A DNA stretch of 64,000 nt from Scolanthus callimorphus (lineage: Eukaryota > Cnidaria > Anthozoa > Actiniaria > Edwardsiidae). The notes below the pieces were generated by a model. The model did not search any database and was not told where the DNA came from. It worked only from the letters and a program-made list of their open reading frames with translations. A program made the position numbers and the translations under genes. Positions 10,909 through 22,224 of the stretch are shown piece by piece (within the stretch, counting starts at the first letter, position 1; each line of letters opens with the position of its first letter). The stretch spans positions 17,471,073-17,535,072 of the forward strand of contig CM066912.1 in assembly GCA_033964015.1 (NCBI GenBank). The letters run 5' to 3'.

Positions 10909-11100
10909 AATTATAATCGGGTTGTCTGCGCAAACGTTTCTGATTGGCTAAATCGTTCGCACTCACTCCGCTTAGGCCTGAAGCTGTGTCGCCAAAAGAA
11001 GTTCACAAACCTGCAGAGAAGGTGGAAATCTCGACAGTGAGCGTGTTTTGGTTGGAAAAGTTTCACCCTGGGCTAAGTTCTAATTCAAGCGATTTCTTAA
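10909..11100 (+). repeat. Diverged dispersed repeat, copy interrupted by TTAA element
   Basis: The block 11036-11100 (GCGTGTTTTGGTTGGAAAAG, then CTAAGTTCTAATTCAAGCGA, then TTTC and TTAA) recurs at 12944-13006 without the insertion. The two copies are about 85-90 percent alike over 65 bp and remain alignable for another 60 bp upstream. The frame 10944-11210 spans this repeat and the element edge and is probably not a gene. Confidence 0.6.
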
Positions 11101-12579
11101 GGTTACAGGATACATTCGCGGCCTTCCATTTGCGAAATTTTCGAAATCACAGTTCTTCCTCATCGAGGCCTGATCTTTACTCTCTCGAAAAAAAAATCCT
11201 GAAATCTTAAAAGCAGCGTGAGAAATGTATAGAAAACTAGAAATGCCCGAGAAATATGTCTTTCAATACAGGCGAGATAATCCTTTAATCCTATTGTGAT
11301 ATCTACTCGGTTCAGCGCACATCATGAGCATTTTCGCGTAACATACGGGACATTTAGGTGACTGTTATGGTCCGCCATATTTTGTCACACATTGTTGTTC
11401 TCTGGTTTAGTGTATAAGTGTCGTGTAGAAGCGATTTTTTGAAAATTCTCTATTCTCAATCATGGGGAAGCGAAAAAGCTTAACCGCAGTCCTTGGGTCT
11501 CAAAGCGTGCGAAAGGAGTAAAAAAAGCCAAATCTTTAAGCTTTCAGGAGAACATGACATAACAACTCGCTCTGTCTGACAAGTTCGTCTGACAGGTTCG
11601 TGGTTCGATCAACCCAAATCCAAGGAGAATGCTGAAGACGAAGAACAGCGGACAGAAGATCGACCAATTGCATCAAGTTCGAGAATAAAGATATTTCGAC
11701 TTGATAAAGAATCGTCTGAAAGCCAAAGCGATTTGTCTTTGTCGTTTTTTCTCGGCGCACGCCTTTGCTTTGGTTTCGCTTTTCCCTTTTCAAAATATGG
11801 GCACTTCTTAGAACTCGGTTTTGGACGCGGCTCAAACCGTTTGATTTCGAATTCCAAGACGATAATAAATGTTCGCTTTGACAATTTAATACAAGAGACC
11901 GGAAAGAAGCCTCATTATCTATTCCGCGCGAAAAAGTATGTCCTTGCTGGCACACCGGGGGTGCCTGCCGTGATTGGCTGGAGTGAAGTGCGTGATGACA
12001 GATTCGTCACTAATCCCTCTTATGTTTACACAACTTTAGAAGCCCAAAATTCGCCTCTAAGATTTCGCTAAATCTAGTGTATAAATGCTTTGATAGACCA
12101 ACAGGTTTTTAACGGAATGCTTTGAAATTTTGCCATGAGATAGATAAATGGTTGGGGAGCAAAAGTGTGCCGGGCTTTTGTGAATTTCGCAGTATTTCAA
12201 AATTATTCATCACGATAGGGTCCCAGTTAACTATTAAACACAAGATCAACTTGATCGTTCGATCATTCTTAAACAACGCCTTCAATTGAAAAAGCCCGAC
12301 ACACTTTTAGAGACAACAATGTGCTGATTGATATTGCACAGTCAGATTTGCCAAGCCTGTAAACTGCCGCGGCCTATCAAAGCGTTTATCAGGGGCGGTC
12401 GAAAACGCGGTTTTTGCTGTGCACCGTAAATAATTTTCATGAAACTGCTACAAAAGCTTAACAGCAGATAAATTTCACATTTTATCTTTAAAATGATGTA
12501 TTGGTTATGGCGATGCGATGAATATTTGCGCCGCGACAAGGTTTTGAAAACGCACACCCAGCGAATGTATCCTGTAACC
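11101..12579. mobile_element. TTAA-target DNA transposon (piggyBac- or Kolobok-like)
   Basis: A perfect 19-bp inverted repeat GGTTACAGGATACATTCGC bounds a 1,479-bp element flanked on both sides by TTAA (11097-11100 and 12580-12583). TTAA duplication is diagnostic of piggyBac and Kolobok superfamilies. Interior frames (minus 11536-11955 and 11609-11884; plus 11733-12071) are basic or Ser-rich and show no DDE motif; a short frame MGKRKSLTAV starts at 11463. It appears non-autonomous or decayed. Confidence 0.8.
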
Positions 12580-12583
12580 TTAA

Positions 12584-13006
12584 GCGAGGGACAAAGCTGC
12601 CATCGCCGCCATTTTGAAATCTCCCACAGAAACTAAAAAGAACTCAGTTCGCACAGCTGAAAGCACCATAGTCATTCAGACCTAAATGGTTCTGTCACAG
12701 ATTACTGTCAGGAATGTGCAGGGATAATTGTTATTCGAAAGCTTTAAGTTGAGAAAAAACTTCATTCAGCTTGAACAAACGTACACCAGTCAGTGCCTTG
12801 CTTTCCTGTTCGCGCGCTAAGGCGAAATGAGTGACAAATTTACACAAAGCAAAGCCATGAATAATATTCTCAAAGTGTAAATCCTTACGCTGTATCGCAA
12901 AACGAAGGACACACACCCGGAGAAGAAGAAAATCTCTCAAGTAAGCGTGTTTTTGTTGGAAAAGATTCACCTTTGGCTAAGTTCTAATTCAAGCGATTTT
13001 TTAAAC
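12584..13006 (+). repeat. Flank containing the empty-site paralogue of the TTAA insertion
   Basis: At 12944-13006 the same 65-bp block seen before the transposon runs straight through its TTAA. This shows what the target looked like before insertion. No gene is visible here. Confidence 0.6.
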
Positions 13007-13402
13007 CAAATTTATGCTTCACATAAATTAAAGTTAATGTGACAACCGTGACACATAACAGAGTCAAGTAAGGCGATATGTGATCAAAGGGAAGCTCTGT
13101 TCTCAGCTGACCCCCACGTGTAATCACGCTGGGTATCGTTTGCCCCAGCCAATCAGATCTCAGGTCTCACGAGCACTGCCTTTGGGTGCTGACAAACATG
13201 TTTACCTTCGGTCAAGTCTGCCCTCGACCTTTCAGTTTATTTCACTTGCTCTGGTGTGTCTGGTAGCCATTATATTTCCTGCTCAAGTAATTCATACATT
13301 CTATGCTAAATCCTAGATTCACCTCGCTTTTTCACGGGTCATCGGATCGACCGGACCTTCTCGATTTCCGCTTGTAAGATGCGAAGAACTCGCAAAGCCT
13401 GA
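13007..13402. other. Non-coding stretch, possible leader of the gag remnant
   Basis: The frame 13080-13316 has no domain. A TTCACCTCGC and pyrimidine-rich patch precedes the SAP-containing fragment, so this may be its retroelement leader, but nothing proves it. Confidence 0.3.
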
Positions 13403-13795
13403 TTTCGACAGGGAAATTCGAACGCAAACAACATCGAACCGCAAGTCATCGCCGCGAGTTCTGTCGCCGAGCTTCGAGACCTCTGCCGTCAGCATAACCT
13501 CGCTAGCACAGGCCGTAGGAACACATTGGAGGGTCGCCTGACATTTTTCGAGAAACCAATGTCAAGGTACAGCCGGCTTAATTGTCGAACTTGATCATAG
13601 TGCAAGCCAGCCAAGCGAGTGAGCACAGGGAACGCCCCCAACATGATCAGGCTTTCACCAGCGGTCAGATCGATGGAATAAAACAACAGTGCAAGGGAGA
13701 CAGTCGCCGTCGCTTCGAGGGACTTCCACGGGGAGGCTGCCAGAGCTGCACTCGATGTTATGCGGGGCACTACAAACCAGCCGGAGATCTGAGTG
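13403..13795 (+). pseudogene. SAP-motif gag-like remnant, DIRS-type retroelement suspected
   Basis: In the frame 13403-13594 the segment VAELRDLCRQHNL followed by STGRRNTLEGRL matches the SAP helix-turn-helix pattern (L...L...L....G.K..L..RL), a DNA/chromatin-binding motif often found at the N-terminus of gag-like proteins in invertebrate retroelements. After a stop, a shifted frame encodes an alanine-rich helix (EAARAALDVMRGTTNQPEI, ending near 13791) like the coil that follows in such proteins. No start codon, frameshifts and in-frame stops show decay. Family assignment is tentative. Confidence 0.4.
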
Positions 13796-14890
13796 GCTAG
13801 CCCTATGTCACGGCCTCACATTCCGTGGTGGATCAAGCCACGGAAAGAGCGCTCCATCACCGTTTCACACCTCCATCAAGGATATTCACAGCGGTGAGTT
13901 TTTGAGCTCTCGAAATTACTTCCCTTGATAACTCCGTCGTCAATGTGTCCAAAGGAAATAGCAAATCAGTAATCACAGTTATCGAACAGTGGACGCCCGC
14001 TATGACCACGTACACCAGCATTTTCACTGAAATTTCCTCAACGTGCACACGAAATGCTCAGCTATGTCAGCTTAATTAATACGCAGCTATAGTGCATTCA
14101 GGCTTAGGGCTGCGCTACATATACGATTAAAAATTTCACAGAGATCTGCACAAAACACTAGTTGTACTGAAAGAGGAATACCCTCTTTTTTAAATACTTA
14201 AAAGCTAATAGAGAGTACAAAATAGATTTACAATGAAATTATACGTAGCGTTTAAAAGAAAAATGCCATCCCAAATAGAGGTGAAATAATTGTTTAATTG
14301 TACACCCAATGCTAAAACTATTGTTAGTTTTCGGATTCCTGGTCTTGGTGTGCTGGGAGACATTTGTTTTTTCCGCGACTTATTTGTACATAAAAGCCAA
14401 TAGAGCTAAGGCATATCAAGAAACCTGTGTCGTTTCAAAGGTATTACGGGGGCCTGGTAACTACTTGCTTGGTAACCACCCTCGAAGAGCCTTCGATGTA
14501 AACATGGCGGACAAGAAATGGCAGGAAGACTGATTTTCTGTACTTCGTGCGACGATTTCTTTGTGGAGACGGCAGCCAAGGAGCCATTTTCACGAAAAGG
14601 AGCTAAGTTGTTCATTTTACGTTCACGTTTCTCCGTTTCGGGTATAAATCGAGTTGTTTTCTGTAGCTTTTGCAGGATTTTTCGACAACTTCCTCGTCTC
14701 GACTACCCTTGTTTTCGAGGGTTCAAGAACGACAGAGAAAAGATAAGTATATGTTTAATACTCGGCTCTCAAATGGAGATTTCCCGCTCTTTTCAACGGG
14801 TATTTCCATATTTGTACATAAGGTATCGATTTACAGATTGGTTTAAGCGGGTTTTTTGAAACCGACAATCTCTTTGCTTCCCTGTGATCC
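13796..14890. other. Upstream region of the DDE-like gene
   Basis: No domain-bearing frame. The frame 14309-14533 has a hydrophobic N-terminus but no family resemblance. A promoter or 5' untranslated exon for the gene starting at 14891 would lie here; TATA-like strings exist but none is convincing. Confidence 0.35.
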
Positions 14891-17800
14891 ATGGAGGACG
14901 TGATGAAGAACAATCAACTTTTTTCGCATTTTTATGTTGGGCCACCCAGAAAACAGCTAAAATTTAGCAGCTATAGTCCTAAAGATTCTGTTTCTTCGGG
15001 AGTTACTGCAATTCCCGTGAGACACGAGACGCCAGCAGCTAGCAAGCGACGACCAAACAAGAGACCCGCAGCAGCTCTAAAATCGCGAAGAAAGTGTGCA
15101 TGCGAGAAAGTGCCTTTTAAGAAAGGGAAAAAGCCTTATAATCAGCTAAGTCCCGAAAGAAAGCGACACAAAAAGTGCGAAGTGAAGTCTTGGCTACAGT
15201 CCCAATTTACTAAGCTTCCTAAGGGATGGAAAGTTAATCAGGTTGGCTTCTCCTTTCAACAAACTTCTAACACTTAGATTGTGTCAAAATAGCGTGACAA
15301 CAATAGGTGTATTTTGCTTAGTAATTCGAACAACTATGTGTATAGTTAATTGCCTTTTATGATTTTATTTTGAAGGTAACCTTAAACATTGATGACAATG
15401 AGACTGTGGTATTAAAGTTTACAGAAAAGAAGCAGACTTTGCCCCCAAACAAGCTGTTCATTGTCAGAAGAGCACTACAGGTAATTATTTGATATGTACA
15501 CATTGTATGCCTTCATACATCTAGAAAACTGACACTACTTTTATTTCCAGGCTAAAGATAAAGGTCAGATTTCTGATTATGCGTATAATGAGTTGAAGCA
15601 GATGGTTCCAGGCAGCAAACTCCCTAGTTTGAACCAAATCAAGAAGGAAAGAGCAGAGCAGAACAGGATAATACCAATCACAGCTGTTAATCAACAGGTA
15701 ATGACTTGAGATGGATTCCTCCTGATGTCTTGCTGAGGGGCGTACCCAGGGAGGGGGGGGCATGGGGGGAGGTCCAGGGGTTCCAAAATGCTATTTTTAG
15801 CCAACATATATTTTTAAAATAAATTCATTAATTTCTACCTTAGGAAAATTCAAGTAATATTTTTGTCGACAAATGGAAACTGTCTTTGACTGAACAATTT
15901 GTTTTGACAAAAAAATATTTTTCGACTGTGAGGTGGAATCAGCTGGTTTTATGCTTACTAACTCCTCAAAATAACAAATATGATTTCAGTGCTAGATCCT
16001 GGAATATTAATAGGGAAGAAATCCCTGGTTAATTATTTTTGATACCTTTATTTTAAGTAACATTTTTCTATTCAGATTCCAAATGGTATCGTTGTTAAAG
16101 GCTGTACGAGGAAAATTTCTGACCTCCTTGAGTACCTTTCCCATGATGGGTCATTTACATCGTTGCTGTCTTCCACGGATACGCTTCATCTGCGCTTCTC
16201 CGGTGATGGCAGGAAAACAACAAAGAAGATTGGAAGTGTCATGATGACCTTCTCAGTCCAAGGGGAAGAAAAAGAAGTCCAGACAAAGAGTATTGTCTGT
16301 CAATATTTGATGGTAACCATCCTTTATAATTTATTAATATTGTCATCACAGGGAGTGTTTTTAGGTTCAAAAACTCTGGTAATTGGTATTAAATAGATTT
16401 GTTTAAATATATTTCAATTTAATTGTTTTTTAAATAAAACCCTAAATTCTTATTTATTGCTCAACCTTTGTTACATGTTCCTAATAGACACTTTCTGGCA
16501 CAGTTTTCTAATTGATACATGCAATCATAATTCTAACCAAAGTCATTTGAGAGTATCATTTGTAATTTGAATTTCCCTTCCATTTGGTTGTATATTTCAG
16601 GTAAAGAATCACGTGAAATGATTGAAGGCACCCTAAAGAGTATTTTTAGTGAGATCAAGGCACTTCAAAAGGATGGAATCATGCTAAATGGAAAACACTT
16701 CAATGTCAAATGGTAATGCATGGTTATAAAGATGGATGCTGGATATTAGTCAATCTAGTGATAAGGGCAAGCTGTGGTCATAGTAGCTTCAGGCCTTCAG
16801 TTTCTAACAAGTGAAATTGCCTTTTAGGAAGATGTGTGCAGATTGGAAGTGCATGGCTCTTATACTAGGAATCAATACCCCATCATCTAACTATTTCTGC
16901 TTATGGTGCAAATGCAACAAAAAGCTCATTAAGGACTTCTCAAGTAAGGGCTAGCAACAATGTTTTTTTCTCTTGTTAAAATGAACAGCTGATATTTTTA
17001 TTCATGTATGTTTTGCAAGTGAAGTGAAGTTTCTCTCATGCACACGAAAATAACATGAATTGTTTATAAACACTTTTGTAATTGAGGTGCATTCAAGGTA
17101 TGATTATATATAGTGATTCGAAATTTATTACATCACACAAACTCCTTACTATTATTAAGGTTTATTTTTGTTTTGAAAACTAGTTCAAGATTGGCCAGTA
17201 ACAAGAACATTGGAGGAATGCTGTCAACTGGCTGGGCAAGATGAATCGTACGGAATCAAGTACCCCCCACTAGTTCCGATAGAGTTCACTAACATTATCC
17301 CTGACACACTTCACATGAAGTTGCGAATTGGGGGAAAGCTCATCAACCAGGTAAGATCTTGACAATTATATTTTGAAACCTTAGAAAAGCACATACCCTT
17401 GGAACCCTTGTCTGTTAACTGTGATGAGGAGAGATATCTATAGTGAAAGTTCCCCTATAGTGTATGGTACTTTATCTCAATAAACCTTTTTTGAGAGAAC
17501 ACTTACCTCCTTACAGGTTGCCTGTTGGGCAATAGAGCAGAAAAGGAAGCGAGACATGGAGACAGCAATGGCTGATATTGGTAAGGGGCCGACCATTTAA
17601 CTTTTGAGGGGGGGGGGGGGCTTTTTTGTCAGTGCAATATTTTTTTTTCTACCTCTGTTAAGCGGTGAGAATTTTTTTCTAAATAAAAAGAAGGGTTTTA
17701 GTCACCATTTTGCTGTGCAGGAAATTTTTGTTGCAAATGAATACCCTGTGGAAACTCTGGTGTACAATTTGTAGCCAAATTGTTCTAATGTGTATATTCA

Positions 17801-19320
17801 TATTTATTTCAGGAATTAAGTTTGAGTTTGTTGATGTTCAGGATGATGGGGGCAAATCTGTCACAAAGTGGACATCACTGGACTGTAAGAAAAACAGTGT
17901 TTTGTTGGAAATCTACCAATAAACCATAGCTTTAACTCCATATCCCTAACACTGGCATATTATTTGTTTTATTATAATTGAAGGTGACGATGTTGAAACA
18001 GTGATTGCAAACCTTGACCTTACTGCCTTTCTGAACAACATGGTAGACAAAACTCGAACAGCAGTCGATTGCCTAACAAAGTCCCAGCTACAAACAGTTT
18101 GTTCCCAGTACAAGCTCCGTACAACTGGTACAAAAGATGTGCTCAAAGTCAGGCTAAAGGAACACTTTAAAGATAACAACATCCAGTTTCAGGTTAGTTT
18201 AATTTTGAAAAAAAATCACAGACCCTGTGGAAATTCCATGGTCAAAATCGAAAAGCCCTGTGGAAATTCCAGGGTCAAACTCAGTGACCGTATAATATGG
18301 ATCAACCCATTTCAGATGAGAATTTATTTTACATCTTTCCCTTGGTATTTAGGCATCCTGTGTTCAATCAGTTCAGACAAAGGTGTTGGACATCCATGAT
18401 CTAACAAAAGTCTGGAGGGATTTTAGAGTCCTCGCAGATGCCCTCACAGCAATTCCTGGGGAACCAGAGTTCCTTGATGCCACAAAGTTTAAGCAGTTGG
18501 CACTTCAGTGGGGAGCAAATTACCGGAGAGCAACTTTTGATGAGGTACTGTATGGTGTAATGTTCCCTGCTAACACATGTCCTAGCAGTGCTTTTCTCTC
18601 CTGTTTTCACTTCAGAGTAGAAACCATCCCCAGTTAAAGCTGCTTCATTTTCCTCTTTCATCTGAAAATGTCACTGAAATGGCAAATATAATAGTTGATT
18701 GATTTCAATTAAAATGGAATTAATAATGTTTACTTTATTTATTCATTATTGGTATTGTTTAATCCACAGGATGTGATTCCTTACATACATGGTATGTACT
18801 AATTATGTTAATTTGTTGTTCAATGGTGTATAGTGGTCAACTACCAACCAGTCACCCTTAATTTCAGTTGTTTGATGGTTGATTTTTATTTCAATTTATT
18901 TCAGTTCTTGTATACCACGTGCCCCAGTTTTTGGCATCTGGCCCAATTGTTGTGATTAACTGCCAAACAGTTGAAAAGAAAAACCACTTACAGAACAGGC
19001 AATTCCACCGGGGGAGCCAAAAAGGTGGACGGAAGTCTAACTATACAGTCCAGGTAAAGTACCAGTAACAAACCAACCACTATAATATGATATTGAATGA
19101 AACAACAAACAAACAAACAAAATAAGTGTTACTTGCAGCTACTTGGTACAGGAGGTACCACCATACACTCAAGAGGCTCTTTGTTGTATGTTGGATTATT
19201 ATTTCACTGTTTTATTTTTTTCAACAGATCATGGAGATGGAGAACAGGTTCCTTTTTTCTCGTATCAATAATATAATAAGAGTAAAGAGGAAGAGGGCAA
19301 AAAACAAGCCAAAAGCCTAG
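14891..19320 (+). CDS. DDE transposase-like protein with embedded SAP-like motif, 14 exons
   Basis: Exons by splice-site and frame continuity: 14891-15241, 15376-15480, 15551-15697, 16076-16312, 16601-16712, 16828-16943, 17184-17350, 17517-17580, 17813-17884, 17984-18192, 18353-18544, 18770-18791, 18905-19053, 19228-19320, all GT-AG, for about 678 residues. A Lys/Arg-rich N-terminus (residues 40-105) is followed by FSGDGRKTTKKIGSVMMTF (first Asp), ADWKCMALILGI then YFCLWCKC (Cys-Cys, zinc-knuckle-like), IIPDTLHMKLRI (second Asp in a D-x-x-H motif), a SAP-like LTKSQLQTVCSQYKL/LKVRLKEHF, and VEKKNHLQNRQFHRGSQKGG (candidate catalytic Glu). The D..C-x2-C..D-x2-H..E order is that of RNase-H-fold DDE transposases with an insertion domain (hAT, Transib/RAG1 and relatives). 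A 1-nt deletion near 16288 appears to break exon 4, unless a donor at 16290 is used. A basic tail ends the protein. Domesticated or TE-borne status is open. Confidence 0.8.
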
Positions 19321-20039
19321 ATTAAGATCCTAGATAAAGTCTGTAAAACCCTGCAAAGAGTTGTATTGTATACTGCCAACTCTTGTAAAAGTGCACACCC
19401 TGGGAACTACTATTTTGGTGTCTGCAACAAGTGTATCAAAGGAAGACCACTATCCCAGTCATTTGCATATTTGTTCATAATTAATTGGTGGAACAGGACA
19501 ATAATACCTGGGAGAACATACCCGGTAAGGCAAGAGTTGATTGTGTGAATACTGTAATTACAAATTATAAAAGATTTGTTGTTTTTCATAAGAAACAATG
19601 AGAAAGAAAAAGCAAAAAACAAGATAAAATCTTGGCAAGGCATATTTTGTACATACTGTAAATACAATTATTGAATTATTTATTTTGACTTGGAATAAGG
19701 TTGCTAATAAACAAAGAAGTATAAATGTCATTGTCTTACAAAGTAGTTGAATGGCAGTGTGGCCAGTCTAAAACAAATCTGCAACCCCCTGTTGAGGACC
19801 TCTGAAATTAGGGGGTGGGTGGTTCTAGAGGAGTTTGACATTCCAGGGTGGGTATCAGTGTTAAATACCGGGGTCAGGATGGGTATCCTGGCTATAATCA
19901 AACAGGGGTGTTTAATTTTTTTGTGGCTTCCCAATAACTGCACTTTAAAAATGTGGCTGACTGACAAGCATTTAAATTTTAAGAGTGTAACGCACCTTTC
20001 CCAGATTATGAAGCAGGTTTCTCCTTCTCCGTTTAAAAC
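19321..20039. other. Intergenic region between convergent genes
   Basis: It holds the 3' end of the plus-strand gene, with an AATAAA at 19706-19711 as a possible polyadenylation signal, and the presumed 3' end of the minus-strand chromodomain gene. No other domain-bearing frame is seen. Confidence 0.45.
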
Positions 20040-20852
20040 TCATCTGTAAGTACGCCAGGGGTGGGTATGTAATGGCCTTAGGCGAACACGTGTTGGGTTG
20101 TGAAGAGTTATCGGAGCTGTCCAAATATATGTGCAGCGGGGGCACTCACTATGATTATAGTTGACCCGGAGTTCGTACCCCCATTGCACGCATATTTTGG
20201 CCGCTGGGTCTATCTCGCAAACAGTACTGGAATCCAAGAACTGGCGAGACAAAATATCCGAGCCAAATACCGAAGCAACCTCAGCAGCAGTGCAGCAGAA
20301 CTTTACATTACAAGTGCCGGAAAAGTCCAGTTCTCTCTCGGCAGCGAGGGGAAAAGTCCCTTTTTCAAAGACAGTTGTAAACGCTTTCTTTGAGAAAGGG
20401 ACTTTGACCTGAATTCTGCGAGAAAGACCCGTATCATTCTCGGGAGTTCGACGGAAATGCAATTCGTCGAACACAGCGTTCTTGACGAGCCACAGTTCCG
20501 TATCCTCGCTGCTGAGAGATGGAAGCTCTGATTTTGCAACTGCACTGCTATCAGGATTGCCGGCATTGGAGGACAAATATCTCGCAAGTTCTGGATTCTC
20601 TGCGAGAGAGACCCAGGAGTTTTGATCGGCTCCGAAACCCCTCCACTGTACCAGTACGCGTTCGCCAACTTTCTCGACAACTTTGGCTACTTCCCAAAGC
20701 TCACACTCTCTTTTTGCTTTCGAATTTGGGGATGACGACTCTTTTTCGATTTCCTTAGCCAACTCTGGGTCCTGTTTAAATCCTTCAAGGACGTAATAGG
20801 CCGGTCTTTTGCAGGCCCTTCCACTTCGAGTTTTACAGCCTTCGTCCGCCAT
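20040..20852 (-). CDS. Chromodomain protein, single exon
   Basis: A 270-residue open frame starting at ATG in a strong Kozak context (CAAGATGGCGG). Residues about 50-95 (ELWEVAKVVEKVGERVLVQW, then RGFGADQNSWVSLAEN) match the chromodomain: the W-E-V strand, the V-x-W-R-G-F strand, and the N-S-W turn before the C-terminal helix. Chromodomains bind methylated histone tails and are also carried by some transposon proteins for targeting. The N-terminus is basic (KTRSGRACKRPAYYVLEGF). The C-terminal half has no recognised domain and a Cys pair (CPRC). The gene converges on the DDE-like gene with about 720 bp between stops. The true C-terminus could differ if an intron is present. Confidence 0.7.
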   Translation of the reverse strand: MADEGCKTRSGRACKRPAYYVLEGFKQDPELAKEIEKESSSPNSKAKRECELWEVAKVVEKVGERVLVQWRGFGADQNSWVSLAENPELARYLSSNAGNPDSSAVAKSELPSLSSEDTELWLVKNAVFDELHFRRTPENDTGLSRRIQVKVPFSKKAFTTVFEKGTFPLAAERELDFSGTCNVKFCCTAAEVASVFGSDILSRQFLDSSTVCEIDPAAKICVQWGYELRVNYNHSECPRCTYIWTAPITLHNPTRVRLRPLHTHPWRTYR

Positions 20853-22224
20853 CTTGAATCCGCTTGACTGACTTACCGACTTTCCAAATAAGGAATCTAC
20901 TTAGCGCCTTATATGGAAAACCGCGCAGCAAAAAAGACGACACGCTTTGTACAATAATATCTTGATATGATATGAACAACCTAGCAAATCTATAGAAACT
21001 TAACAGATCATTGATGTAGTAGTCAAGGGCTACGTTATTCAGAGAGTTAAACATTTGTAGATGATTTCATTTGAAATAGTGTCATGCTGTTTTTTTTTAA
21101 TGAATTCTCTTTTGTCCATGCCATGAATGCCAACCGCAACTCAACCTGACAATTTGTGAGCCGCCGACCAGGACAGCCAGAGACCCCTGGCACGCCCAAG
21201 CCTGCATGATTTCCGGATTGCAACAAAGTGATGGCCATGATTACAGCTACAATTGCCACCACAGTCAAGAGCATGAAACGGTATCCATCAAAACCTGAGG
21301 CCCAGCAGTCATTTGTCGATATTCCACAGACTGCCTTTCCTCTGCCTTATTTTCATTCAAGTTTGAACAAACTTACACCACTGCCACTGCCTACAGAGCG
21401 CACGATTAGCCATGAATGAAATTCTCTAAAAAAAATATGATAAACTAAAAATTTCTTAGAACAATTTTACTTTACCTGTTTCTTCTCTTCTCTTACTAAG
21501 ATATAATAAGCATACAGACAATTCCGAAGTCAAATGGTTTATCCGTGTAATAGGCTTGCGTTCAATTTTAGCGGGTTCTACGGACTTGAGAAAGATTTGA
21601 GAGCCGTACGTGCGTCATTTTCTCCACCAAATCAGGGAGACCAGTGCATACAAAAAAGGCTCTGGGGCTCACTTAATTTATTTCGGCATGGGACAGGGGA
21701 TCTTTCTTGAAGGGAGGTCATTAGTAATGTAAATCAGCAATTTATGGAAGGGGAACTCAGGTTGAGTCTTCTACTAGCGTCACGAAGTGACGGGCTGTTT
21801 TCTTGTTAATAATAAATGTATAGTAAATCTTAGACCTGGAATTTGAGGTTACAAATTTCTGTGCCACTGAAACGAAATCTGCCACTGAAACGAAATCTCA
21901 CCCAATCTCAGCCAATTTGAAGATTGGCTATAGTCCTTTCATTCTCTTTCACCATACTCCACATTATGACTTAACCATTGCGTATCTCATTGCGCATGCG
22001 CAGAAGCCCACTTTTTAAAGTATCCATTGTTATGCAAATAACTCCAATAAAACCGAGTAACACCGCGAAGCCAGCCTCTTCTTTCTTTGTGCAAGCAAGC
22101 AGGTAAGCCCACTTCTTTGATTTCGCTTTTTATTCATTGCGAAATCCTGTCTCTAGGTATCGAGTAGAATTGTGTCCTCACACAGGTTTTTCCCTGTTTA
22201 TCTATATCTCTCAGGAAAGTTGCT
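20853..22224. other. Mostly non-coding; possible membrane-segment exon remnant on minus strand
   Basis: On the minus strand around 21200-21330 an open stretch reads DGYRFMLLTVVAIVAVIMAI, a strongly hydrophobic segment, ending in a Lys-rich tail at 21047. There is no start, splice support or family match, so I do not call a gene. The remainder is AT-rich and unremarkable; 21960-22224 presumably leads into the retroelement below. Confidence 0.3.

Noticed and set aside
13489..13770. 93-residue minus-strand frame
   Set aside because: It is the shadow of the SAP-containing gag remnant on the plus strand.
14309..14533. Signal-peptide-bearing small protein
   Set aside because: A hydrophobic start alone; no family match or splice support, and the frame crosses AT-rich non-coding sequence.
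21047..21274. Membrane protein on the minus strand
   Set aside because: A single hydrophobic segment without start, further helices or introns; too little to call.
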